A stretch of 62,407 bases of DNA from positions 1 to 62,407 of the forward strand of contig ONCC01000009.1 in assembly GCA_900316235.1 (NCBI GenBank), in the 5' to 3' direction. Shown here piece after piece: positions 50,069 to 59,430 of the stretch. Made by a program: the position numbers and the translations under genes. Position 1 is the first letter of the stretch. The number at the start of each line of letters is the position of its first letter. Below the pieces are notes generated by a model, which did not search any database, was not told the DNA's origin, and saw only the letters and a list, made by a program, of their open reading frames with translations. This stretch comes from an uncultured Bacteroidales bacterium. Its GTDB lineage: Bacteria; Bacteroidota; Bacteroidia; Bacteroidales; P3.

Positions 50069-51235
50069 TCACATACTCTCGCGGAGGATTTCTACCACCT
50101 CGGGGCGCGTCAGGGTGCGATAGCCCACGGGGAGAATGAGGACGGCATCGGCCACCTGCTCAAGGTTCTCCTCAGTGACGCCTAGCTCGCGACTGTGCAT
50201 CACCACACCGATTTCTTTCATCCACTCTTCGAGGCACTTGAGACCTTCCGTGGCCACCTGCTCATCACTCTTGCCTTCGGGGCGAACACCCCAGACGTTC
50301 TTCGCAAAGCGGACAAACTGGTGGAGGCCGTCGTGCATCACGTGGCGGTAGTAAGGCATTGATACCGTGGCGAGTGTCATGCCGTGGGTAGCATCGGTAA
50401 CCAGGCCGATGGCGTGACCGATCTGGTGCACCTCCCAGTCGCCGCCCTTGCCGCATTTGAGCAACGAGTTGAGTGCCCAGGTGGCTGTCCACATGATGTT
50501 GGCGCGGGCCTCGTAGTCCTGCGGATTTTTGGCGGCGATGCGGCTGCTGTGGATGAGCGAGCGCATAAGGCCCTCGATGATATAGTCGGTGGTGCAGTCG
50601 CGGTCGCCGGCGAAATACTGCTCCATGAGGTGGCTCATAATGTCAAAGAAACCTGCAACCATCTGGTACTGAGGTACCGTCATGGTGAAACGAGGATTGA
50701 GGATAGCGAACTTGGGGAAGAGGGCCGGACCGAAGACCTTGCCACGTTTGAAGCCCTCTTTGCGATTGGTAATGACGCTGCCGCCATTCATCTCGCTGCC
50801 AGTGCCGACCATTGTGAGGACGGCGCCGACGGGAACTGTCTGGCAGCTGGGATTCTCCTGGTTGACCCAATATTTCTGCCAAGCATCCTCGTTGCAATAG
50901 GCTGAAGCAGAGACTGCTTTGGCATAGTCGATGGTGGAGCCGCCACCCACGGCAAGGATGAGGTCGACGTGGTTGTCCCGCACCAGTTTTCCTCCTTCTG
51001 TCACCTTCTCGAAAGTGGGATTTGGCATCACGCCAGGGTCCTCTACGATGGTCTTGCCTGCCGCTTTAAGTGCCGCGATGACAGCATCATAGATGCCGTT
51101 TTTCTTGATGGAGCCGCCGCCGTAGCTGAACATCACCGTCGGCCCGTAGTTCTTCAGTTCCTCGACCAGATGCCCCAACGCATCCTCACCAAAATACAAT
51201 TTCGTGGGATTGTGAAATTTAAAATTGCCTTGCAT
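50069..51235 (-). CDS. Iron-containing alcohol dehydrogenase (BdhA/YqhD-like)
   Basis: 388 residues. Dehydroquinate synthase-like fold: NAD(P)-binding GGGSIKKNGIYD and LAVGGGSTIDYAKAVS; metal ligands in the helix GKGGDWEVHQIGHAIGLVTDATHGMTLA (three His) with an upstream Asp. The group includes NADPH-dependent butanol dehydrogenases and aldehyde reductases, removing reducing power or toxic aldehydes. It has its own -7 element and terminator. Confidence 0.94.
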   Translation of the reverse strand: MQGNFKFHNPTKLYFGEDALGHLVEELKNYGPTVMFSYGGGSIKKNGIYDAVIAALKAAGKTIVEDPGVMPNPTFEKVTEGGKLVRDNHVDLILAVGGGSTIDYAKAVSASAYCNEDAWQKYWVNQENPSCQTVPVGAVLTMVGTGSEMNGGSVITNRKEGFKRGKVFGPALFPKFAILNPRFTMTVPQYQMVAGFFDIMSHLMEQYFAGDRDCTTDYIIEGLMRSLIHSSRIAAKNPQDYEARANIMWTATWALNSLLKCGKGGDWEVHQIGHAIGLVTDATHGMTLATVSMPYYRHVMHDGLHQFVRFAKNVWGVRPEGKSDEQVATEGLKCLEEWMKEIGVVMHSRELGVTEENLEQVADAVLILPVGYRTLTRPEVVEILRESM

Positions 51236-51269
51236 AATAATATGTATGTTTTCGTTATTATTTTGAGTG

Positions 51270-51277
51270 CAAATTTA
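51270..51277 (-). promoter_or_regulatory. -7 element before the iron alcohol dehydrogenase
   Basis: TAAATTTG on the minus strand (TAnnTTTG), 35 bp before the start codon. Confidence 0.58.
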
Positions 51278-51363
51278 CACATTTATTTTGACATGGGGAA
51301 AAAAATGCTAAAAATGTGAGCCAAAAACGCGGATTTCGACTCTTTATATAAAAGGGGAAAAAT

Positions 51364-53910
51364 ATGCGAACCATAAAGAAATCCGTTTTGCTGCTCATTG
51401 CGCTGCTTTCGACTGTTGTCGCCGGAGCGCAGCAGATTGTGCCCAGCCTGACGGGCACGGATTTCTGGATGTCGTTCCTGCCGAATTACGGCCCATACAG
51501 CGAGCGTTCGGTGAAAATAGCCTCCGAGGAAAATTGCACAGCTTACATCAGCAGCCCCACCATTTCCTGGGACACCACGGTAACCATCGAGGCCAACAAG
51601 GTGTCGCACGTAGCTCTTCCCGACGTCTATCCTGATGGTGAATCCACCACCTGCTGCAGCTGGCATATCATCACCACGGCCCCGTCCATTGTCTATGCCT
51701 CCAACTTTACCGATGCCAGCCACGACATGTCGGCCATCCTGCCCACACCGACGCTACGCAACGACTATATGGTGCAGACATACGGACCTTTCTCAAATCA
51801 GGAGGTAAGCATTGTAGCCCCCTACGACAGCACCGAAGTGGAGATTATTTTTGCCGATATTATTCCCGACGAGTACAGACAAATTCAATACTCTGCAGGC
51901 GACACATTGAGGACAACGCTCATGAGCGGAACGGCATACCTTTTAAGGGCATCATTCGATATTGACCACGGATTCACTGGCACACGAATCCATACCACAA
52001 AACCCGTTGCCGTGTTTCAAGGACAGAGTTGCACCAGTGTTCCATGGGCTGCTCAAGCATGCGACCATCTGTACGAGCAGTGCATCCCCACCCACTTCTG
52101 GGGACGACATTTTGTGGTGATGCCAACCGTAGGACGTAGTGTTATGAGTCTGGCGAGCGGGGAGCCGGCAGGACTGTTCATCGGCGATATGGCAACGATT
52201 ACCGCCCGCGAGGACAACTGCATCGTCACCATCGAGGGGGAAAACGCAGACACCCTCGCCGCTGGCGAGTCGTATTCCTTTTGGGTAGCCAACCATCCTC
52301 CCGACACCATGGGGAGCGATTTCTTTTATATTCTACAATCACACCTCGACTTCTATCAATCCGATGCGTTGTCGGTCAGCACCTCGAGTCCCGCTATGGT
52401 TTGCTTTTACATCTCAGGAATCTCCTTTGGCGGCACGCCCGGCGATCCGGCAACAGTCATTCTACCTCCCATCGAACAGGGAATCAGCCGTGCCATTGCC
52501 GCCGTCTATAACACTCCACTCACCCAAAGCCATCATATCAACATCGTGGCCAAGAACGATGACGCCCCCTTGGTGACCATCGACGGGCAAAGCATTGCCT
52601 CCGAATTCACCGCCACAGCCGAAGGGTTCAGTTGGGCGAGAATCGCCATTGACACCGGCTCGCATGTCATCGACGCCGACACAGGTCGGTTCCTCGCCAC
52701 GTTCTATGGTCTCGGCGAGGCCGAGAGCTATGCCTACATCGCAGGTATGGCCGTGCGAAGTGCCGACTACGACATACATGCCAACCGACACACCGCTTGT
52801 CCGGGAGATACGGTAACCATCACCGTGCGTCTCGGCGAAGAAAGGCTGGGAACAGCATGGCAACTCGATGGCCAACCGCTCGGTTCCGGCATGGATACCG
52901 TCCGTCTTGTGCTCAACGACGCGGGGCGGCACAGCGTCGTCATAACCATCACTCCCGTAGGGGACACCGTATGGGAAATCATCACCGTCAACCCATCATA
53001 CACCGTACTGGAGAGCGACAGCATCTGCTCTAGCGACAGCCTACAATGGCAGGGGCAGATACTCACAGAAAGCGGATACTATGTCGACACCCTGCACACC
53101 GCATTTGGATGCGACTCCCTCTTGGCTATGCAACTCAACGTTCATAACGTTCCGCGACCGACATTCACGTTGGAGACCGACTGCGAGAACTATCGATACA
53201 GCATCATGGGAGCTGTCGAGGAAGACACTTCTGGCTTTGCACTTGTATGGCACGCTTCTCCAGCCGACCCCGACCTCGAGGGTCAGCCGTGGGACAGCCT
53301 TGCTCTTTCTCCCAAGCAGCTAACGATTTATTCTCTCCATATTGACGACGGACACTGTCCCTACGACACCGCCTTCACCCTCAAACCCATCGAGTGGCCG
53401 GTGGCGAGGATGGAGGTGCGTCCGGAAATGCCGAGTTACGATCACCCCGATTTCCAGGCTTACGACCGTAGCCTCAATGCCGATGACCGTCAATGGTGGG
53501 TCGACAGAGTGCCCGCAGGAGATGAGCCCATTCTGCAACACACAGTCGACCCCTTTGTCGACAGCGTGCTCCTCACCCTCGTAGCCTTCAACCAGGCTTG
53601 CGCCGACACCCTGCATCGGACATTGTACATAAGCCACTCTGCCGTGTGGGTACCCAACGCCTTCACACCCGACCAAGAGACAAACAACCGCTTCGGCGTG
53701 GTGCTCAACGAGGGCGTGGCCGAGGAGCTCCATGTATATAACCGGAACGGTCTATTGGTGGCTCATATCGTGGGCGAGAACCCGCAATGGGACGGCACCC
53801 ATGGGGGCTCCCCCTGCCCGCAGGGCGCCTATGTGTGGCACTTGCGTTACCGCCACGACAACCGTAACGACCACAAGACCTTGATGGGCACCGTCACTCT
53901 GATACGCTAA
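51364..53910 (+). CDS. Large T9SS-exported protein with IgGFc-binding-like N-terminal region
   Basis: 848 residues. Signal peptide (MRTIKKSVLLLIALLSTVVAGAQ), then a region of about 400 residues resembling IgGFc-binding protein N-terminal domain (GTDFWMSFLPNYG; GFTGTRIHTTKPVAVFQGQSCTSVP; CDHLYEQCIPTHFWGRHFVV). Later SPKxLTxYSLxVxD-like Ig/PKD-like repeats, and finally a gliding-motility-associated C-terminal (CHU_C, type B sorting) domain: WVPNAFTPDQETNNRFGVV ... GAYVWHLRYRHDN. The protein is therefore probably secreted by T9SS and attached to the surface. Adhesin role inferred. Confidence 0.85.
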   Translation: MRTIKKSVLLLIALLSTVVAGAQQIVPSLTGTDFWMSFLPNYGPYSERSVKIASEENCTAYISSPTISWDTTVTIEANKVSHVALPDVYPDGESTTCCSWHIITTAPSIVYASNFTDASHDMSAILPTPTLRNDYMVQTYGPFSNQEVSIVAPYDSTEVEIIFADIIPDEYRQIQYSAGDTLRTTLMSGTAYLLRASFDIDHGFTGTRIHTTKPVAVFQGQSCTSVPWAAQACDHLYEQCIPTHFWGRHFVVMPTVGRSVMSLASGEPAGLFIGDMATITAREDNCIVTIEGENADTLAAGESYSFWVANHPPDTMGSDFFYILQSHLDFYQSDALSVSTSSPAMVCFYISGISFGGTPGDPATVILPPIEQGISRAIAAVYNTPLTQSHHINIVAKNDDAPLVTIDGQSIASEFTATAEGFSWARIAIDTGSHVIDADTGRFLATFYGLGEAESYAYIAGMAVRSADYDIHANRHTACPGDTVTITVRLGEERLGTAWQLDGQPLGSGMDTVRLVLNDAGRHSVVITITPVGDTVWEIITVNPSYTVLESDSICSSDSLQWQGQILTESGYYVDTLHTAFGCDSLLAMQLNVHNVPRPTFTLETDCENYRYSIMGAVEEDTSGFALVWHASPADPDLEGQPWDSLALSPKQLTIYSLHIDDGHCPYDTAFTLKPIEWPVARMEVRPEMPSYDHPDFQAYDRSLNADDRQWWVDRVPAGDEPILQHTVDPFVDSVLLTLVAFNQACADTLHRTLYISHSAVWVPNAFTPDQETNNRFGVVLNEGVAEELHVYNRNGLLVAHIVGENPQWDGTHGGSPCPQGAYVWHLRYRHDNRNDHKTLMGTVTLIR

Positions 53911-53937
53911 TTCATTTCTCCTTTCTCATTTTTTTCG

Positions 53938-53945
53938 TATCTTTG
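53938..53945 (+). promoter_or_regulatory. -7 element before marC
   Basis: TATCTTTG, 42 bp before the marC ATG at 53987. Confidence 0.7.
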
Positions 53946-53986
53946 CATTTTTATTTTTACGCTCATTTTATTATAATAAGTTGATT

Positions 53987-54592
53987 ATGTTGGAAATCAT
54001 CAATCAGATTAGTTTTGTAGAAATCGTCAGCGCGTTCATTGTCATGTTCGCCATCATCGATATTACGGGTTCCATCCCCATTTTCATCAGCATGGAGGAC
54101 AGCGGAAAACACATCAAGCCGCTCTACGCCACCAGCGTCGCCCTGGGACTTTTCCTGGTGTTCTTCTTCACCGGCGAAGCCTTGTTGAACCTCTTCGGCA
54201 TCGACATTGCGTCGTTCGCCGTAGCCGGTGCTTTCATTCTGTTCCTGTTGGCATTGGAAATGGTGATGGGTCGCGAGCTCATCAAGAACGAGAGCGTGGG
54301 GTCGGGAGCCTCGATTGTCCCGGTGGCCTTCCCCCTCATTGCCGGCCCCGGCGCTATCACGGCATTGCTCTCGCTGCGCGCCGAGTACTCCACAGTCAAC
54401 ATCCTCATCGCGCTGTTTCTCAACATCGTCATCGATTATCTGGTCATCCGTCTGCTCAAGAAACTGCAGCGCTGGCTGGGCGACGAGGTGGTGTTCGTGC
54501 TGAGGAAATTCTTCGGCGTCATCCTGATAGCCATCTCGGTGAAACTCTTCGCCTCCAACCTAGCCATCGTCATCCACAACGCCGGACAATAA
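53987..54592 (+). CDS. MarC-family integral membrane protein
   Basis: 201 residues with six membrane helices. Family motifs ISFVEIVSAFIVMFAIIDITGSIPIFISM and the central VPVAFPLIAGPGAITALLSL are clear. Originally linked to antibiotic resistance in E. coli, a claim later withdrawn; function unknown, perhaps a transporter. The ATG at 53987 is preferred to a TTG six bases earlier. It has its own promoter. Confidence 0.9.
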   Translation: MLEIINQISFVEIVSAFIVMFAIIDITGSIPIFISMEDSGKHIKPLYATSVALGLFLVFFFTGEALLNLFGIDIASFAVAGAFILFLLALEMVMGRELIKNESVGSGASIVPVAFPLIAGPGAITALLSLRAEYSTVNILIALFLNIVIDYLVIRLLKKLQRWLGDEVVFVLRKFFGVILIAISVKLFASNLAIVIHNAGQ

Positions 54593-54596
54593 AAAA

Positions 54597-54653
54597 AAAC
54601 ACTCCTACTGCAATTTTTTCGCCAGCAGCGGTACTAATAGGAGTATTTTCGTT
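54597..54653 (+). terminator. Possible terminator after marC
   Basis: ACTCCTA and TAGGAGT arms with a long imperfect inner part and T-rich 3' side (ATTTTCG). Weaker than the other terminators. Confidence 0.45.
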
Positions 54654-54671
54654 AATAAAAGACACACATCA

Positions 54672-57323
54672 ATGAATAGAAAACACGGAGTTTTGAAGAT
54701 TTTTGCTTTGGCAATGATGGTTCTGCTGGCTATGCCGGCATTGGAAGCACAGCCCGGCGGCCCGGGAGGATTCCCCGGCGGCCGTCCGTCGAGAGGCGAG
54801 CGCTCCAAGGGCAAGCCCAAGTTCCCCGGACAAGACTGGAACAGCCAGAGCAACGACAAGAACGCCGACTCCGTGAAGAAGAAAAAGAAAGTGAAGGAAG
54901 GCGACACCTTCAAGGTGGTGGGATCGCTGCGCGACTCCGTCAGCGGCGAGTTCCTGGCCTTCGTCAACGTGGCTGTGCTCGACAGCGCTGACTCGACCTT
55001 CGTCAAAGGCGGCGCCACCAACTTCGACGGCCTGTTCGAGATCAACGGCGTGCCACTGGGTTCCTACCTGCTGCGCATCACCGCCATCGGCTACCAGAAC
55101 CGCATGATACCTTTCAAGGTGGAGAACAACACCGCCCTCGGCACCATCAAGGTGATGCCAGGCTCCACCACCCTCGACGCCGTGGAGATTACCGCCGAGC
55201 GCCCCATCTACGCCATGGACGGCGAGAAGATGATTTACAACGTCAGCGAGGACCCGAGCATCCAGACAGGTACCACCGAGGACGCCCTTCAGAACGCCCC
55301 GGGCGTGGAGGTCGACGTGGAGGGCAACGTGACACTGCGCGGTGTCTCGAGCGTGGAAATCTGGATTAACGACAAGCCCTCGAAACTCACCGAGGAGAAT
55401 CTCAAGACCTACCTCCAGACCCTCCCGGCCAACGTACTGGCCCGCATCGAGACCATCACCAATCCCTCTGCCAAGTACGCCACCGACGCAGAGGCAGTCA
55501 TCAACATCGTCACCTCGGCACACATCAAGAGCAACCAGTTCGTCAGTTTCGGCGTCAACGGCTCGAACCAGCCCTTCGTCTCGCCGTGGATTAGCTACAT
55601 GTGGGCCAAGGAGAAACTGAGCATCAATGTTTTCGCCAGCGGCCGCTACTCCTACCGCGACAACAAGAGCGAAGGCTGGTCGATGCGGCGCAAAGACAAT
55701 GCCGTCGGCGACGGCTACGACACCACCCTCTACCAAACCGACACCTCGGAGAGCGGCAACCGCGGCTACAGCGGCAACATCTTCATGAATGTCAACTACG
55801 AAATCGACTCCACCAGCGACCTCTCCATCGACGGAGGCGGATTCCTGAACTATAACAAGAGCTACTCCGACCGCAATACCGAACAGTTCTACTTCTCGCC
55901 CCTCGACACCATCGCCTATCGCACCGGCGACACCACCACGTCGCCCTCGGGCTTCGGTCACTTCGGTGCCGACTACACCAAGAAATTCGACAACGAGGGA
56001 CACAACCTGCGCCTGGGTATCAACTCCCGCTTCTCGCGCAACGCCAGCGACGAATACTACAGCCGCGACTACACCACCTACACGCTAACTCCCGCAGCCG
56101 CGGACGAGGAGCGCTACCTGATGACCCGCAACTACAACTACGGCTTCGATTTCGACGCCCGCTACAACCGCCCCTACTCGCAGGACGGCGAACTGAGCTA
56201 TGGCTTGCGCGCCGACTTCCAGAACACCGACAACGACTACAAACGCTATAACGACCACGACGGCACCCTCGTCGACACCCTGCGCACCTACCATTTCGAC
56301 GGCAAGGAGTGGGGCCTCAACGCCGACGTCAACTGGACCCACCGCTGGGGCGGCTTCACCCTCAGCACCGGCCTCGGCTACGAGCTGGCACACACCTACT
56401 TCAACTACACCTCCGACCAGCTCTACCCCGACGGCACCCCCTTCGCCGACGACAGCTCCTTCTTCACCCACAGCATCCGCCCCTCCATCCACCTCACCTA
56501 CCGCACCGAGAGCATGCACAACCTCAAGCTCAACTACTCGATGCGCATGAGCCATCCCGGCGAGGAGAACCTGACACGTTTCCGCATCTATGGCGACGAT
56601 AGCTACCGCACCGGCAACCAAAAGGGTCTCAACCCCAGCTACACCCACTCGATGGAGGCCGGCTGGCAGAAGTTCTTCGAGACCTTCGGCAACGTGGGCA
56701 TCGAGGCCTACGGTCGCTGGAGCACCAACGAGATTAGCTCGCTCACCGATGCCGAATACGACAACCTCCTCGAGCGCGTCGTCAGCTACTCCATCCCCTA
56801 CAACATGGGCACCTCGTGGCGCTACGGCACCAGCCTCAACATGACCTACCGTCCCAGCGGTTTCTTCAACGTGCGCCTCTACGCCAACCTCTACAACTAC
56901 GGCTACCGCTTCGACAACTACAACGGCCAGGACTACCAGAACGACAAATGGTCCTACAGCGTGCGCGTCAACGCCTGGGCCAAAGTCTTCGACCAATACC
57001 AAATCACCATGTCGCTCAACTACTCCTCGCCCACCATCAGCCTCATGAGCGAGCAGAAGGCGCGCTACTGGTTCAACATCGGCGCCCGCAGCGACTTCTT
57101 CAACCGCAAGCTGTCGGTCTTCATCAACATCCAGGACCTCTTCAACTGGGGCGCCCGCTACGGCTTCGGTTCCGAGAACACCAACCCCTACTACCTCTCC
57201 AGCAGCACCAACAAGATGCTCAACAGCCGCTACATCTCCGCCGGCATCACCCTCCGCTTCGGTAAGCTCGAACTCGAACGCAACGCCAAGGAAGGCTCAA
57301 GCGAGACCGGTGACACCCTATAA
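54672..57323 (+). CDS. TonB-type outer-membrane beta-barrel protein with CarboxypepD-like domain
   Basis: 883 residues. Signal peptide ending LEAQ, then a Gly/Pro/Lys-rich linker, a carboxypeptidase-regulatory-like domain (VVGSLRDSVSGEFLAFVNVAVLD), a plug domain (IQTGTTEDALQNAPGVEVDVEGNVTLRGVSSVEIWINDKPS) and an outer-membrane barrel of the OMP_b-brl_3 type, ending LRFGKLELERNAKEGSSETGDTL. The last residues after the barrel are unusual since barrels normally end in an aromatic residue. Substrate unknown; no SusD partner adjacent. Confidence 0.9.
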   Translation: MNRKHGVLKIFALAMMVLLAMPALEAQPGGPGGFPGGRPSRGERSKGKPKFPGQDWNSQSNDKNADSVKKKKKVKEGDTFKVVGSLRDSVSGEFLAFVNVAVLDSADSTFVKGGATNFDGLFEINGVPLGSYLLRITAIGYQNRMIPFKVENNTALGTIKVMPGSTTLDAVEITAERPIYAMDGEKMIYNVSEDPSIQTGTTEDALQNAPGVEVDVEGNVTLRGVSSVEIWINDKPSKLTEENLKTYLQTLPANVLARIETITNPSAKYATDAEAVINIVTSAHIKSNQFVSFGVNGSNQPFVSPWISYMWAKEKLSINVFASGRYSYRDNKSEGWSMRRKDNAVGDGYDTTLYQTDTSESGNRGYSGNIFMNVNYEIDSTSDLSIDGGGFLNYNKSYSDRNTEQFYFSPLDTIAYRTGDTTTSPSGFGHFGADYTKKFDNEGHNLRLGINSRFSRNASDEYYSRDYTTYTLTPAAADEERYLMTRNYNYGFDFDARYNRPYSQDGELSYGLRADFQNTDNDYKRYNDHDGTLVDTLRTYHFDGKEWGLNADVNWTHRWGGFTLSTGLGYELAHTYFNYTSDQLYPDGTPFADDSSFFTHSIRPSIHLTYRTESMHNLKLNYSMRMSHPGEENLTRFRIYGDDSYRTGNQKGLNPSYTHSMEAGWQKFFETFGNVGIEAYGRWSTNEISSLTDAEYDNLLERVVSYSIPYNMGTSWRYGTSLNMTYRPSGFFNVRLYANLYNYGYRFDNYNGQDYQNDKWSYSVRVNAWAKVFDQYQITMSLNYSSPTISLMSEQKARYWFNIGARSDFFNRKLSVFINIQDLFNWGARYGFGSENTNPYYLSSSTNKMLNSRYISAGITLRFGKLELERNAKEGSSETGDTL

Positions 57324-57326
57324 CGC

Positions 57327-58244
57327 ATGAGACATATCTTCATCATCAACCCCTGCGCGGGTGGAGAAGACCATGCCGACGCAATCACCCATAGACTACA
57401 GGCTTCGAATATCGAAGCCTTAGTCTATATTACCCAGGGGGCAAAGGACGCCACGCGCTATGTCGACGACTACTGCCGCCAGCATGCCGGCGAGGCGCTG
57501 CGTTTCTACGCCTGCGGCGGCGACGGCACACTCAACGAGGTGGTCTCCGGTGTCATGAGTGGTCAGCGTGTGGAGGTGGGCTGTTATCCCTGCGGCAGCG
57601 GAAACGACTATGTGAAATACTGGCAGGGTGTCGACTTCCACGACCTCAAGGCGCTGACGGAAGCGCCGTCGGTCGAGGTCGATGTGATGAAGGTTCGCTA
57701 CCAAAGCGATTCCGGCCTGGCGGTACGCTATGCCCTCAACACCTTGAACTTCGGCTTCGAGGCCGAAGTGTGTCGCGCCATGGACGAGATGCGCCGAAAG
57801 CCCTTGTTAGGTGGCAAGATGGCCTATCCTTCGGGCATCCTGAAGAGTCTCTTCTCCGGACGGCACAACCCCTGCCGCATCACCGTCGACGGCGAGCTGT
57901 GGCAACAGGGCGACCTCATGCTGGCGTCGCTGGCCAATGGCCAATACGAAGGGGGTGGCTTCCGTAGCGCCCCGCGCTCGTTGAACGACGACGGATGGAT
58001 TGAAGTGACTGCCATACGACCCATCTCCATCGTACGTTTTGCGGGCATGATAGGCTACTATAAAAAAGGCACTTATCTCGACCGGAAGAAGCTGCAGCGA
58101 TTCATCTCCTACCGCCGTGCCAAACATCTGGTCATCGAAAGCGACCGTCCTTTCTACATCGGCATCGACGGCGAACTCCTCCACGGCTCCCGATTCGAGA
58201 TCGAGAACCTCCACCGCACCCTGCGCTTCATAGTTCCTTTCTAA
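57327..58244 (+). CDS. Diacylglycerol kinase-family lipid kinase (YegS-like)
   Basis: 305 residues. N-terminal catalytic domain: FIINPCAGG, CGGDGTLNEVVSGVM (GGDGT loop) and YPCGSGNDYVKYW. C-terminal beta-sandwich with PFYIGIDGELLHGSRFEIENL. Such enzymes phosphorylate lipids such as diacylglycerol, or are sphingoid kinases; Bacteroidota make sphingolipids, so both are open. Begins three bases after the barrel-protein stop. A 17-bp stem with one bulge lies in codons 22-34. Confidence 0.92.
   Translation: MRHIFIINPCAGGEDHADAITHRLQASNIEALVYITQGAKDATRYVDDYCRQHAGEALRFYACGGDGTLNEVVSGVMSGQRVEVGCYPCGSGNDYVKYWQGVDFHDLKALTEAPSVEVDVMKVRYQSDSGLAVRYALNTLNFGFEAEVCRAMDEMRRKPLLGGKMAYPSGILKSLFSGRHNPCRITVDGELWQQGDLMLASLANGQYEGGGFRSAPRSLNDDGWIEVTAIRPISIVRFAGMIGYYKKGTYLDRKKLQRFISYRRAKHLVIESDRPFYIGIDGELLHGSRFEIENLHRTLRFIVPF
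57391..57428 (+). repeat. Intragenic hairpin in the lipid kinase gene
   Basis: ATAGACTA-C-AGGCTTCGA is complementary to TCGAAGCCTTAGTCTAT around an ATA loop: 17 base pairs with a single bulged C. It lies 64 bp after the start codon. Confidence 0.8.
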
Positions 58245-58245
58245 G

Positions 58246-59283
58246 CTATTTCACGACGAATTTGACTGTTCCCGCGTATTTATTGCCTTCAATCTGTAAT
58301 AAATAGACGCCTGCTCCCAGTGCTGCTACGGGGATAGTCCCCTGGGTGAAGCCGGCTTTCACCTTCTGCCCCATCATATTGAAAATGGTATAATCCACCG
58401 CCTCACAAGGAAGACCCTTCAGGCAGAGGACATCGATGGCCGGGTTGGGATACACCTCTGGCGACTGCGGGAGGGAGGCCTCCCGGACAGCCACGTGCGG
58501 AGTCGTGGGGATGATATTCACGATAAGGCCCTCTATCTTGGTCCATCCATAAGAATAGCCATTCGGGTCGGGAAGGCTGTACCAGTTGTCCTTGGCACCG
58601 CCCCAGCCGAAGTTGAGGTGGAACTTCCCGTCTCTCTCGCGATAGCCGTCGACCACCACATTGTGCCCGGAGGTTCCGGCGGGATTTTCAACAGCTAGAT
58701 GGGCAGGATAACCAGCCAGTATATTGGAAATTAAGATAGCATACATCGTCGAGTCGGCTTCACAGAGCAGCTGACAGTCCTCAAAACCGAAGCGCTGATA
58801 AGCCTCAAAGGCCTGATTCACGGAGAAGGTGCCAGAGCCATAGGAATCCGACGCCGAATAGACCTGCTTGCAGGCCACGCCGCAGGCAAAAACAATGGCA
58901 CCCTTCAATGAGCCGTCAAGCTCCTCTCCACGCTGAAACCGGGCATCGGCGGAATCCAGCATCTCGTTCAGTTGCGGGAATGAGGGAAAATCGTATGTCT
59001 CCCAATCGTCATCGATATGGAATTGACGGCCGAAATAATTACCGGTGAAATAGTCGTCGCCATCGTCGAAACGGGTGCCTTGCGTCGTCTGCAGATAATT
59101 GAGTATCTGACCCATGGCGGTAGCAGGACATCCAGTATAACTATGCTTGTTATTCTCCAACGGATCCGCCGGACAATGTTGATTGTAGGGAGCCCCCTGC
59201 GACCACTGTGTGGTGAGAAGCGGTTGTTGCGCCCATCCGTTCACAGCGCAAAACAAAAACAATACAGCAAATATTCTGTTCAT
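58246..59283 (-). CDS. C10-family (streptopain-like) cysteine peptidase with type A sorting domain
   Basis: 345 residues. Signal peptide ending GWAQ, then the mature-type C10 domain: QWSQGAPYNQHCP, nucleophile Cys in YTGCPATAMGQIL and catalytic His in TSGHNVVVDGY, with FHLNFGWGGAKDNWYSL. C-terminal ~75 residues form a type A T9SS sorting domain (VYPNPAIDVLCLKGL, GAGVYLLQIEGNKYAGTVKFVV). Little space for a propeptide, unlike SpeB. Secreted protease of gut Bacteroidales. Confidence 0.93.
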   Translation of the reverse strand: MNRIFAVLFLFCAVNGWAQQPLLTTQWSQGAPYNQHCPADPLENNKHSYTGCPATAMGQILNYLQTTQGTRFDDGDDYFTGNYFGRQFHIDDDWETYDFPSFPQLNEMLDSADARFQRGEELDGSLKGAIVFACGVACKQVYSASDSYGSGTFSVNQAFEAYQRFGFEDCQLLCEADSTMYAILISNILAGYPAHLAVENPAGTSGHNVVVDGYRERDGKFHLNFGWGGAKDNWYSLPDPNGYSYGWTKIEGLIVNIIPTTPHVAVREASLPQSPEVYPNPAIDVLCLKGLPCEAVDYTIFNMMGQKVKAGFTQGTIPVAALGAGVYLLQIEGNKYAGTVKFVVK

Positions 59284-59314
59284 GTCTTACATTATTATCA
59301 CTAAATTCGGGGTG

Positions 59315-59322
59315 CAAAGATA
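59315..59322 (-). promoter_or_regulatory. -7 element before the C10 peptidase
   Basis: TATCTTTG on the minus strand, 32 bp before the ATG at 59283. Confidence 0.7.
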
Positions 59323-59367
59323 CACTTTTTCCCAAACATGAATCATTTTTATTGTATTTTTCCAAAT

Positions 59368-59398
59368 AAAAAAGGAGTCCCTCATCGGAACTCCTTTA
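59368..59398 (-). terminator. Terminator upstream of the C10 peptidase promoter
   Basis: AAAGGAGTTCC / GGGACTCCTTT arms on the minus strand with a following T run. It ends the 61.7-59.4-kb transcript. Confidence 0.88.
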
Positions 59399-59430
59399 TA
59401 AAAAATACAACTGTTTATTGATGCTTTTTA

